Assembly (NCBI RefSeq): GCF_000243335.1
Contig: NZ_JH597773.1
Coordinates: 2,163,550 to 2,227,549 of the forward strand
Source of the DNA: Leptonema illini DSM 21528
GTDB taxonomy: Bacteria > Spirochaetota > Leptospiria > Leptospirales > Leptonemataceae
Direction of reading: 5' to 3'
Length of the DNA: 64,000 nucleotides
The position numbers were made by a program, and so were the translations under genes. The notes below the pieces were generated by a model. The model was not told the DNA's origin. It did no database searches and saw nothing but the letters and a program-made list of their open reading frames with translations. Within the stretch, counting starts at the first letter, position 1. Every line of letters starts with the position of its first letter. Below, in pieces: positions 55,263-63,384 of the stretch.

Positions 55263-56974
55263 TGATCAGGCTCGTCGTTTTTCTGATTGAGGTTATTCTT
55301 GAGTAGAGCGCCGAAGCTGTAGCCTTCGTTCTCGGGCACCATGTACCGGCTCATCAATTCTTTCTGCTGGCGACGGTCGTAGTCTTTAATCGAAAGCGAT
55401 ATCCTTTTTTCATCGGCATCGATCTTGAGAAGAACGGTCTTCACCTCATCGCCGACGGAATAACGCTCTTCGATCTTCTCGTCGCGGCGCAGCGGCAGAT
55501 GAGAGACATGAACAAGTCCCTCGAACCCTTCGCCGATATCGACAAAAACGCCGAACGAAGTGATATTCGTGATCTTGCCGTCGATAGACTGGCCCTTTTT
55601 GTATTTCTGCTTCAGGGCCTCGTAAGGGCCTGGAGTGAGCTGTTTAATTCCGCAGGAGATACGGTGGTGCTGTCGGTCAACGTCCAGAATCTTGAATTCA
55701 ACCGTCTGCCCTTTGCGCAACATCTTGCGATCGGGATGATCGTCCCAGCTGTAGTCTTTAAAATGAATCAGACCTTCGACTTCTTCGCCGAGTTCCACAA
55801 AGGCGCCGAATTTAGTGATACTTGTTACGACTCCCTGACGCACATCGCCAGCCTTAGCGATCGAATCGATCTGCGTCCATGGATCGGGTCGCGTGCGCCT
55901 GTAACTGAGAGCGATGCGACGCTTATCATGATCTATGGTGAGAATGCAGACCTTCGATTTCTCGCCAGGATTGAAATAGCGCTTCGGATGCTTGAGTTTA
56001 TTCAGCCAGGACAGTTCAGAGATGTGGATCAGCCCTTCCAGACCTTCGCGAACCTCGACAAAGGCGCCATAGTCGGTGATGCTCGTAACCGTACCTTCCA
56101 CGACATCGCCTTCATGAAGCTCTCGCCTTGCCCACTCCCAGGGATCTTCAGAAAGCTGCTTGATACCAAGCGAGAGACGGCGGTTTTCCACATCGATCGA
56201 GAGAATTCGAACGTTGGCCTTATCGCCTTTTTTATAGAGATCGCGAAAAGGACGGTTCGGCTTCCAGCTCAGATCGGACTGATGCACGAGTCCGTCGATG
56301 CCGTCGATGCGAACGAATATACCGAATGATACGATGCGTACGACCTCGCCTTCAAGATCTTCGCCGACCTGATGGGCGGCGGTGAACTGATCCCATTTTT
56401 CGTGGTCCTGTTCTTCTTGAATGACGCGGCGGCTGATGATGCCCGATTTGCGGCGATCGTTGACTTCAAGGATACGGAAGTCGATCTTCTCGCCGCTTTT
56501 CAGATGAGCGCCGCGCGAACGGGCGCTGACCTGCGACTGAGGCAGAAAGAGATCAAGGGCGCCGTAGTCGACGATATAGCCCTTGCGATTCTCCAGCTCC
56601 TTTTTCACAACTCCGGTAAGAGGAACGGAGCTGGCATGAGCTTCTATGATTTTATTCCATGCTTCGCGGCGACGCGCTTCGGCATGCGATACGAGCGTAT
56701 TTTCTTCAAGGCCGGCGCCGCGCATAACGACGACGGTAACGCGCATGCCCGGTTCGGGCGTGCCCTCGAATTCATCGCGCGAGCATACGCCTTCCTGCTT
56801 CTGACCGATATCGAGGAAGACCTGGCGATCGTTTGCATCAAGGACAACGGCATCAAGCAGATCCCCCTTGCTGAATCGGACCATCTCGAGTTGTTCGTTC
56901 TCGCTTTCTTCGAGATACTTTTCAAACTCTACCTTATCGTCCTGTGCTTTGTCAAAGGGAGTCGCTGCCGCCAT
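55259..56974 (-). CDS. rpsA: 30S ribosomal protein S1
   Basis: S1 binds mRNA upstream of the start codon on the 30S subunit. The 571-residue protein has six S1 (OB-fold) domains with the usual pattern: the divergent first two (KGDLLDAVVLDANDRQVFLD, GVVKKELENRKGYIVDYG), then four well-formed ones (FGIFVRIDGIDGLVHQSDL, YGAFVEVREGLEGLIHISEL, FGAFVELGEEVEGLIHFKDY, FGVFVDIGEGFEGLVHVSHL). AAGGA precedes the ATG. Its upstream neighbour encodes cytidylate kinase fused to TyrA, so the classic cmk-rpsA order is kept. Confidence 0.95.
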   Translation of the reverse strand: MAAATPFDKAQDDKVEFEKYLEESENEQLEMVRFSKGDLLDAVVLDANDRQVFLDIGQKQEGVCSRDEFEGTPEPGMRVTVVVMRGAGLEENTLVSHAEARRREAWNKIIEAHASSVPLTGVVKKELENRKGYIVDYGALDLFLPQSQVSARSRGAHLKSGEKIDFRILEVNDRRKSGIISRRVIQEEQDHEKWDQFTAAHQVGEDLEGEVVRIVSFGIFVRIDGIDGLVHQSDLSWKPNRPFRDLYKKGDKANVRILSIDVENRRLSLGIKQLSEDPWEWARRELHEGDVVEGTVTSITDYGAFVEVREGLEGLIHISELSWLNKLKHPKRYFNPGEKSKVCILTIDHDKRRIALSYRRTRPDPWTQIDSIAKAGDVRQGVVTSITKFGAFVELGEEVEGLIHFKDYSWDDHPDRKMLRKGQTVEFKILDVDRQHHRISCGIKQLTPGPYEALKQKYKKGQSIDGKITNITSFGVFVDIGEGFEGLVHVSHLPLRRDEKIEERYSVGDEVKTVLLKIDADEKRISLSIKDYDRRQQKELMSRYMVPENEGYSFGALLKNNLNQKNDEPDQ

Positions 56975-57064
56975 ATAGAATCCTTGACCCGACCCGAAGG
57001 CGGATCCTTACATTATTGTGCCGTATCTACCGTCTTGCCGCTACGGATCGGAACTGCGCTTTTT

Positions 57065-58726
57065 TCAGAATTGCTCCTGCAGATGCGCAAGAATCCCCGA
57101 TACAACCATATCCCGGTCAATGTTAGAAGTGTCAATTAGAATCGCCCCGGGCGGTATTTGCAGGGCTCCGATTTTCCGGTTTCGGTCCTGTTCATCTCGA
57201 TCGGCGATCTGTTTTTCAAGCTCTTCAAGAGACGGAGCTTCCATGCCCGATTCAATCAGCTCTTTGCGACGACGCTCCGCCCTCGTTCTCACGGCAGCAT
57301 CGAGATAAAACTTGAACGGCGTATCAGGAAACACAACGGTTCCGATATCACGGCCGTCGACGATAAGGGCCGTCTTTGCACCAAGCTCACGCAGCAGTTC
57401 GTTCACACGATTTCGATACTGCGCATGGTCGGCGATATACCGAATACGTGCCGTAACGGAAGGCGTTCGTATCTTTAGTCCGAGTTCTTCCTCATTCAGA
57501 TAATGCAGCTGCTTTCCATTATCATAATCCACTCGCAGAGCGAATCCGTGCGGATCCGGTGTTTGTTCAAGGAAGACTCTGCCGAATTCCTCGGGCGATG
57601 CCTGCTCGCCGAGCAACTGCATGCAAGCATACGTTAGAGATCTGTAGATGGCTCCCGAATCGGCATGCAGACATCCGAGCCTCCGGGCAATAATACCGGC
57701 AACCGTACTCTTGCCCGATCCTGCCGGTCCGTCCAGCGACAGGATGCGGGGCTTAGCATTCTCGGAGCCCACCACCAGAGAGGAGGAGGCTTCATGCGTT
57801 GCCGGAATCAGGTTTGCCGAACTCCCGTTTCCCATCCTTGCATTGCCATAGATACGATCACGTACCTCATGCGCCCTGCCCTGATACGTCAACACCCAAT
57901 CCGTATCGGATCGTTCGGCGTTTTGTATCAGCGTATCGAGCTCGTTTCGAAAGCTTTTCAGAAAATCAACGATAGGACGTTGATTCGTAGCAAGGATATC
58001 GCGCCACATGACGGGATTTGATCCGGCAATACGCAGCATATCACGCAGACCGCCTCCCGTGATGGCACAGGGCGATTCTTCGTTCTTTGCAAGAAGCAGC
58101 GGATCAGAGAGATAGGTCATGGCAAGGGCGCTGGATAAAAAATGCGGACCATGACTCAAGCCGGCGACAATACGATCGTGGGTCGTCGCATCGAGCCGGA
58201 ACGTATGCATGCCCAGCTCTTTCCAGAATGTTTCGATAGAATCCAGAAGATCAGCGTCTCGATCGACGACGGCCTCTTCGATCCCGTTTATAATTATGCA
58301 GAGCCGATTCACAAAGAGGTCGGGCACCAGAGCCTCGGGCCCGCTGTTCTCAGAACCGCACATCGGATGCGATCCTGCGAATCGAAGGGTCGTGCCGCGC
58401 GCCGCACGCTCAATCGCCAGCCGCGTCGATCCCATATCGGTCACCGGACAGTCAAGCCTCAGTAGCGGAAGCATCTCCACCAACGAAAGCACGGGCGTTC
58501 CGAGAACTACAAAATCCGGGTTATACTGCGCAAGCGTCGTCGGATCGACATCGACAAGAATCGTATCGGCAAGGCCTTTCTCGCGCAGAGCGGCGGCCGA
58601 TCTATCGCTGCGCACCACAGCGATGATCTCTCCTGAAAAATGCGCATGATGGCGCAGCGCATGGGCAAGCGACGCCCCCATCATGCCCGCTCCGTAAATA
58701 ACGACACGCTTCAAAGAAGAAATCAT
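57065..58726 (-). CDS. bifunctional prephenate dehydrogenase - cytidylate kinase fusion
   Basis: One uninterrupted 553-residue frame. Residues about 1-290 are TyrA-like: Rossmann motif YGAGMMGASLA at 10-20, VTDMGSTR, GSHPMCGSENSGPEA, and DRIVAGLSHGPHFLSSALA. After a linker of about 40 residues the cytidylate kinase begins: LDGPAGSGKSTVAGIIARRL near residue 329, LHADSGAIYRSLTY, LIVDGRDIGTVVFPD, and RDEQDRNR near the end. The kinase part has about 228 residues, normal for Cmk. It makes 4-hydroxyphenylpyruvate from prephenate and also phosphorylates CMP/dCMP. It overlaps pheA by TGATG and precedes rpsA. Confidence 0.9.
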   Translation of the reverse strand: MISSLKRVVIYGAGMMGASLAHALRHHAHFSGEIIAVVRSDRSAAALREKGLADTILVDVDPTTLAQYNPDFVVLGTPVLSLVEMLPLLRLDCPVTDMGSTRLAIERAARGTTLRFAGSHPMCGSENSGPEALVPDLFVNRLCIIINGIEEAVVDRDADLLDSIETFWKELGMHTFRLDATTHDRIVAGLSHGPHFLSSALAMTYLSDPLLLAKNEESPCAITGGGLRDMLRIAGSNPVMWRDILATNQRPIVDFLKSFRNELDTLIQNAERSDTDWVLTYQGRAHEVRDRIYGNARMGNGSSANLIPATHEASSSLVVGSENAKPRILSLDGPAGSGKSTVAGIIARRLGCLHADSGAIYRSLTYACMQLLGEQASPEEFGRVFLEQTPDPHGFALRVDYDNGKQLHYLNEEELGLKIRTPSVTARIRYIADHAQYRNRVNELLRELGAKTALIVDGRDIGTVVFPDTPFKFYLDAAVRTRAERRRKELIESGMEAPSLEELEKQIADRDEQDRNRKIGALQIPPGAILIDTSNIDRDMVVSGILAHLQEQF

Positions 58727-59838
58727 CAGAGCACCTTCGCCGCCGGATACGAACCGAGAATCTTGAGAAACGAAGATCTCTCTTCAAGCTTTCTCAGGAT
58801 ATCGGCAATATGCGGATCTTCAAAGTGTCCCTGAAAGTCGATGTAGAAGTTATACTCACCGTAATTGCGACGCGTGATGCGGGACTCTATCTTCGTCAGA
58901 TTGATGCCGGCCATGTGAAACGGATCAAGAATCGAGAAAAGCGAACCGGGACGATCGTGCACTCCGACGATGACCGACGTCTTGTCGTCGCCCGTCGGCT
59001 TGCACTGTTCGTTACCGATCACCCAGAAGCGCGTGATGTTATTCGTCGAATCCTGAATGCTGCGGGCAATGATGCGAAGGTTATACAGCTCGGCCGCAAG
59101 ATTTGACCCTATGGCGGCTCCGTCTTTGCGTTCGGCGGCAAGGCGAGCGGCGGCCGCGGTCGAATTGGTCTCGACGAACTCGACATCTCGCAGATTCAGA
59201 TGAGCGGCTAACCAATCCCGGCATTGTTCCTGCCCGATGCGAATCGAGTAGATACGCCGGATGTCGTCGAGAGCGATCTCATCATGATAGAGAAGATGCT
59301 GCTGAATTCTCGAGAAGTGTTCGGCATATATTTTCAACCCCGATTCAAGAAAGGCGTCCAGCGTCGTCATTACCGAACCGCCCGTGGTGTTATCCACAGG
59401 CACCATACCAAACGTCGCTTCGCCGCCGGCCTCCAGCGTGCGAAAGACGTCGGTGATCGTGGGCAGCGGCAGCGAGCGAACCGATGATCCGAAACGCTGC
59501 ACCGTCGCCATATGCGAGAACGATCCTTCCGGTCCCATATAGGCGACGATCGGACCGCCCTCGATATAGATCGTTCCCGACATCAGCTCTCTGTAGATAC
59601 TCTGCAAAGCCTCGGCCGGAAAACGCGTCGAATCCGGATTTTCCTGATAATAGCTCTCTGCGATGGCCTGAACGTTCTGGTAGACCTCTTTCTCGCGATC
59701 GGGGCGGTACACGGTTTCGTTCCGGTCCCTCTTGACGCGCCCGATCTCATGGGCCAGATCGGCGCGACGCAGGATCATACGCACGATGTCGCGATCCAGG
59801 CCGTCGATCTCCTGACGATAATACGAAAGATCTTTCAT
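58726..59838 (-). CDS. pheA: chorismate mutase / prephenate dehydratase (P-protein)
   Basis: The bifunctional enzyme leads chorismate to phenylpyruvate for phenylalanine. Residues about 1-90 are the AroQ chorismate mutase (YYRQEIDGLDRDIVRMILRR, VYRPDREKEVY). Residues 95-280 are the dehydratase (VAYMGPEGSFSHMA, FGMVPVDNTTGGSVMTTLD). The ACT domain (VIVGVHDRPGSLFSILDPF, LTKIESRITRRNYGEYNFY) gives feedback inhibition by Phe. The stop overlaps the tyrA-cmk start, so the two branches of prephenate metabolism are coupled. Confidence 0.95.
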   Translation of the reverse strand: MKDLSYYRQEIDGLDRDIVRMILRRADLAHEIGRVKRDRNETVYRPDREKEVYQNVQAIAESYYQENPDSTRFPAEALQSIYRELMSGTIYIEGGPIVAYMGPEGSFSHMATVQRFGSSVRSLPLPTITDVFRTLEAGGEATFGMVPVDNTTGGSVMTTLDAFLESGLKIYAEHFSRIQQHLLYHDEIALDDIRRIYSIRIGQEQCRDWLAAHLNLRDVEFVETNSTAAAARLAAERKDGAAIGSNLAAELYNLRIIARSIQDSTNNITRFWVIGNEQCKPTGDDKTSVIVGVHDRPGSLFSILDPFHMAGINLTKIESRITRRNYGEYNFYIDFQGHFEDPHIADILRKLEERSSFLKILGSYPAAKVL

Positions 59839-59866
59839 CCGGCGTCAGGATGCACAGGGCGTTCTG

Positions 59867-60619
59867 TCAATCAAGAGAGATATCGTCGATGCGGTCGGCG
59901 TCTCCGAACGGCAGTTCTTTGAGATCTCGCAACGGCGGCAGATCGGCAAGCGTATTCAGATGAAAACGCATCAGGAACTGACGAGTCGTCACATAAAGGG
60001 TCGGACGCCCCGGCACGGGACGATAGCCCTGCGGCTTCACAAGCTTCTTCTGTAAGAGGGTCGCAATCATAGCCCTGCTGTTCACTCCGCGCACCTCTTC
60101 GATCTCGGGCAGCGTAATGGGCTGACGATACGCCACGATGGCCAGCGTCTCGATCACCGAACGTGACAGACGTTCGGGCCGGCGATCGGCAAAGACACCC
60201 GAAAGGGCGCCCGAATAGGCCTCAGAGGTAAGAAAACGGTATCCGCCGGCTACCTCACGCAGGGTAATCCCGCCTCCGCGCTCGGTATAGTCATCGACGA
60301 GCGAATCGACAAGGATGCGCGTATTGGTGCGGTCCAGGTTACACTGACGGGCCAGCGCCGTCACAGAGATCGGCTCGGGGCTTACGAAAAGCACGGCCTC
60401 GATCAGACCTCTATAGAAGTCCATCTCCTCTGCCGTAAGCTCGCGGTGAGACGGCAGTCCGGCATCTGAGTCGGACTGAATCGGAATCTCAAGCTGATCT
60501 TCTGATTCGTGCTCTTCCACTTCTCGCTCTGCAAGCTGAACGGCCTTTTCCGTCGCCTCATGTATCTGCGATTCATCGGACGGCAGGAGCTTCTCAGACT
60601 CCACCTGTTTTTTCTTCAT
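59867..60619 (-). CDS. scpB: segregation and condensation protein B
   Basis: ScpB joins ScpA and SMC in the bacterial condensin. After an acidic N-terminal extension of about 65 residues (EVEEHESEDQLEIP), the two winged-helix domains are clear: FYRGLIEAVLFVSPEPISV and YRFLTSEAYSGAL, followed by RSVIETLAIVAYRQPITLPE and EEVRGVNSRAMIATLLQKKL, with PGRPTLYVTT. The extension makes it longer than usual (250 residues). scpA is not in the window. It is first in a run with pheA, tyrA-cmk and rpsA. Confidence 0.92.
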   Translation of the reverse strand: MKKKQVESEKLLPSDESQIHEATEKAVQLAEREVEEHESEDQLEIPIQSDSDAGLPSHRELTAEEMDFYRGLIEAVLFVSPEPISVTALARQCNLDRTNTRILVDSLVDDYTERGGGITLREVAGGYRFLTSEAYSGALSGVFADRRPERLSRSVIETLAIVAYRQPITLPEIEEVRGVNSRAMIATLLQKKLVKPQGYRPVPGRPTLYVTTRQFLMRFHLNTLADLPPLRDLKELPFGDADRIDDISLD

Positions 60620-60828
60620 AGCAATGTAACCCCGAACAGCCCGATGCGGGCCGCTTTTTTATGTCGCATCAGATTCTACGCAGCCGGAACATCAGACAAG
60701 TACTTTTTACGGCAGCTGCGTTCGGCGTTTGGGAGAGAGTGATCATCGATAGGCAAAGCGGAGGATTGGAACAAGCCGTCTCGGGCTGGATGCGGCGGGC
60801 GGGGAAACCTTTCGTCTCAATTGAGGGA

Positions 60829-60868
60829 GCGCGACATAATCTCATTATTTTCACATAACGAGTGTTCC
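60829..60868. repeat. left half of the second interrupted hairpin element
   Basis: GCGCGACATAAT (60829-60840) is followed by CTCATTATT and ends in GAGTGTTCC (60860-60868), the left target site of the IS. It corresponds to the left half at 18885-18925 and pairs with ATTATGTCGCG at 61996-62006. The bases between scpB and this point hold no recognised gene. Confidence 0.75.
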
Positions 60869-61977
60869 GGCTTTGTTGCGCAAAGATTATCCGAGCCAAT
60901 AGCCTCCCGGATTTCAATTCCAGAACGTTTATTACCTGATCCGCTTCTCTGACTTCGGTTTAGCCGTCTTGATCATTTTATTAAGCATAGAGGCCCGCAA
61001 TGTGACCTCTACTCGCTGATTCTCAAGGTTACGAGCGCTCAGGCGGTCACCGAACGTTCGCTTGTAGCGATAGATTGCCATTTCTACAAGTGATCGTTTG
61101 AAATATCCGCTCTCTGTCTTCCAACCTCCTTTTCCGATTTCCCGAATTCTTTTCACGATTTCATCGCGTGGCCAGGTATTATCCATGGCATTCTCGTATT
61201 TTTCGCTTGATAGAATGGCTCCTTCCCTGCTTGGAATAATGGCTTTGATTCCATGCTGCAAGCATGTCAGAAACACTCTATGAGCATCGTACGCTCCATC
61301 CCCGCGAAAATCCTTTATGTCATAGCCTTGCTTTACGAGTGATCGAATGATATCGGGTGCGGGCTCCGCATCGTGAGTATCACGCTGGGTTAGTAACGCA
61401 GTCAGTATCTGTCCGCTACCTGCATCAATGGCAAGATGAAGCTTGCGCCATGTCCTTCGTTTCCCCGCACCGTGCTCGCGAACTTTCCATTCGCCTTCGC
61501 CGAAAACCTTGAGCCCCGTTCCGTCGAGTACAAGATGAATTGGTTTTGATCGGATTCCCTTCGGCAATTTGATAGAAGGGGAGAGCCGACCCTGTCTGCG
61601 TGAGATTCGACTGTAATCCGGTACTTCCAGATCCAATCCGGAGAGCTTGAAAAGCGATGCCAGCAGCCCCGTTGTTTGCCGTAGAGGCAGCCCGAAGAGA
61701 CTCTTCAAAACGAGAACACATTCAATAGCAGCATCAGAGTATTTATCTCTTCTTCCCCGGCGATTCGGTGTTTCCACGGAATACCAGCGATCCTCAATTC
61801 CATCCTCTATCCAGAGACAGAGATCCCCTCGCTTAACGAGCCCTCTGTTGTAATCTCTCCAGTTCAGAACTCGATAGGGAACCTTTGGATCTTGCTTTCC
61901 CTTTATCCGCAATGCGCTCATAATATCGTTATGTCGCCAAGGCCGCTCAGTACAAGCCTTTTTTGCGCAACAAAGCC
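60869..61977 (-). mobile_element. IS5-family (IS903-like group) insertion sequence, second type, copy 2
   Basis: A second copy of the element at 20066-21174, with the same length, ends and orientation, offset by 40803 bases. The flanks are GAGTGTTCC on the left and GAATGTTCC on the right (61978-61986), a 9-base target duplication with one later change. It again lies within the small hairpin element. No difference from copy 1 was noticed by eye. Confidence 0.93.
60932..61921 (-). CDS. IS5-family transposase (second type, copy 2)
   Basis: The 329-residue DDE transposase has the same amino acid sequence as the copy at 20129-21118, with catalytic motifs VLDGTGLKVFG, FRGDGAYDAHRV and KRSLVEMAIYRYK. 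The frame is intact, so at least one copy may be active and recent. Confidence 0.93.
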   Translation of the reverse strand: MSALRIKGKQDPKVPYRVLNWRDYNRGLVKRGDLCLWIEDGIEDRWYSVETPNRRGRRDKYSDAAIECVLVLKSLFGLPLRQTTGLLASLFKLSGLDLEVPDYSRISRRQGRLSPSIKLPKGIRSKPIHLVLDGTGLKVFGEGEWKVREHGAGKRRTWRKLHLAIDAGSGQILTALLTQRDTHDAEPAPDIIRSLVKQGYDIKDFRGDGAYDAHRVFLTCLQHGIKAIIPSREGAILSSEKYENAMDNTWPRDEIVKRIREIGKGGWKTESGYFKRSLVEMAIYRYKRTFGDRLSARNLENQRVEVTLRASMLNKMIKTAKPKSEKRIR

Positions 61978-62006
61978 GAATGTTCCAATAATTTTATTAT
62001 GTCGCG
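61978..62006. repeat. right half of the second interrupted hairpin element
   Basis: GAATGTTCC (61978-61986) is the right target site. It is followed by AATAATTTT and ATTATGTCGCG (61996-62006), complementary to 60830-60840. The layout equals that of 21175-21205. Confidence 0.75.
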
Positions 62007-62143
62007 TTCATACTCCTGTTATCTCCCCATTCCCGCTCAATATTACTATCCCCTTATGCAACCGGGCCGCATAACAGCCTCAAGCCGCCTCCCTCCTTCC
62101 ATTTTCCACTTTTCCCTGTAAGTTGATCTTCGATCCTGGACGC

Positions 62144-62569
62144 ATGTCGCTTCATCCCGCCCTTGTTCATCTGCCTGTTGCTCTGGCCTTTGTGATGCCG
62201 CCTGTGATGATACTGCTTGCCGTTGCCGTCTTCAAGAAGACAATCTCTGAGAAGGCGTGGGTGGTGGCGCCTCTTCTGTCATTGCTGCTCTCGGGCTTTA
62301 TCTATGCGGCCATGTACACGGGCTCCGTGGATCGCGAAGAACTGGAAGGCCGTGTCGCCGTTGAGGTGCTGGATGCTCATGAGCAGGCGGCGGAATCGCT
62401 TCTTCTTACAAGCCTTGCCTGCTTTCTCTTTGCGGTTTTTGCCATCAAGGGCCGGAACGCTATGATCTTTCGCATCATGTATCTGATCAGCATCCTGTTT
62501 CTATCCGGCCTCACGTATCGCACGGTGGAAAAGGGCGCCGGCATCGTGTACGGAGTGCCGGCCCGTTAG
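62144..62569 (+). CDS. DUF2231-family membrane protein
   Basis: The 141-residue protein begins MSLHPALVHLPVALAF, the HP-x-x-VHLP motif of DUF2231. It has four membrane helices (FVMPPVMILLAVAVF, VVAPLLSLLLSGFIYAAM, LLTSLACFLFAVFAI, MYLISILFLSGLTY) with a conserved-type DAHEQAAE segment between the second and third. The family is of unknown function. A TTG seven codons earlier is an alternative start. The gene is convergent with the next, sharing four bases at the stops. Confidence 0.8.
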   Translation: MSLHPALVHLPVALAFVMPPVMILLAVAVFKKTISEKAWVVAPLLSLLLSGFIYAAMYTGSVDREELEGRVAVEVLDAHEQAAESLLLTSLACFLFAVFAIKGRNAMIFRIMYLISILFLSGLTYRTVEKGAGIVYGVPAR

Positions 62570-63384
62570 CATCCTCTGTCGTCGTCGATGCGATCCGTCA
62601 TGCGTGAATTCGGGTAAAACGGATCGGCCTGGATAACTCTCAGCTCGTCGTCCGCCGACCTTGAGAACAGGCGCCCGTCAGGGGAGAGGCCTTTATCCAC
62701 GTCGATGGCATAGAAGCAGGCAGGGAACGTTGTGGCACGCCCCCGCGCTCCGTCTGCGTCAAAGAGATAGACCGAGCCGGCGCTTTTAACGTAAAGTCGG
62801 TCTTTCATAAAGCGAAAGAGTGGCGTGCTTGAACTGCCCGGAACCTCATATGATCCTTCAAGCCTCGCTTTAAGCCGACCGCTCTCATCAAGCCCGGAAA
62901 CCCACACAACCGTGCGACCCGACAGAAGGCCAAACACGGCCAGCGTACGCTCAGAGGCGCTGATGGCCAGGATCTCGCCGCTTAAAAGGGACTGCGGCTG
63001 TCCGCCGTTCATGTCGACGACAAAAAGCGTGCGCAGACCGTCCTCTTCAACAAGATAATAGACGCTTGTTCCAGATACGACTAACCCGGACGGCAGAATC
63101 CGTCCGGGGCTTTTGCCGATCTGCTTCGCTTCGGATAACGAAAGAGAGGCCGGCTTCATTGCATAGACGAGGATCTCAGTCGTCGCCGGACCGACAATCA
63201 TCTCCTGACTGAGCGGATTCCACGAGAGTCGGGCCTTATACCGGCTGAGCCCCTCGACAAGCTGCGTATCTCCGTTCCAGGTAGCCGTCGATTCTCGATG
63301 CTCCCGTGGTATCAAAACGCGACAGCTCATCGTAAGATTCACACCCATCAGAATCACGCCGAGCAGAATCAGCCGCTTCATCAT
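62566..63384 (-). CDS. hypothetical lipoprotein, beta-propeller-like
   Basis: The 272-residue product has a lipoprotein signal (LILLGVILMGVNLTMSC). The remainder is beta-rich with regularly spaced strands (SGTSVYYLVEEDGLRTLFVV, KDRLYVKSAGSVYLFDADG), which suggests a small propeller, but no repeat motif was clear. Its start overlaps the stop of the upstream gene as ATGA (63381-63384), so the two products are probably made together. Confidence 0.7.
   Translation of the reverse strand: MMKRLILLGVILMGVNLTMSCRVLIPREHRESTATWNGDTQLVEGLSRYKARLSWNPLSQEMIVGPATTEILVYAMKPASLSLSEAKQIGKSPGRILPSGLVVSGTSVYYLVEEDGLRTLFVVDMNGGQPQSLLSGEILAISASERTLAVFGLLSGRTVVWVSGLDESGRLKARLEGSYEVPGSSSTPLFRFMKDRLYVKSAGSVYLFDADGARGRATTFPACFYAIDVDKGLSPDGRLFSRSADDELRVIQADPFYPNSRMTDRIDDDRGC

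Noticed and set aside
59388-59398. A DnaA-box-like TTATCCACA
   Set aside because: A single occurrence inside pheA, with no cluster of boxes, no AT-rich unwinding region and no dnaA/dnaN neighbours. It is not an origin.
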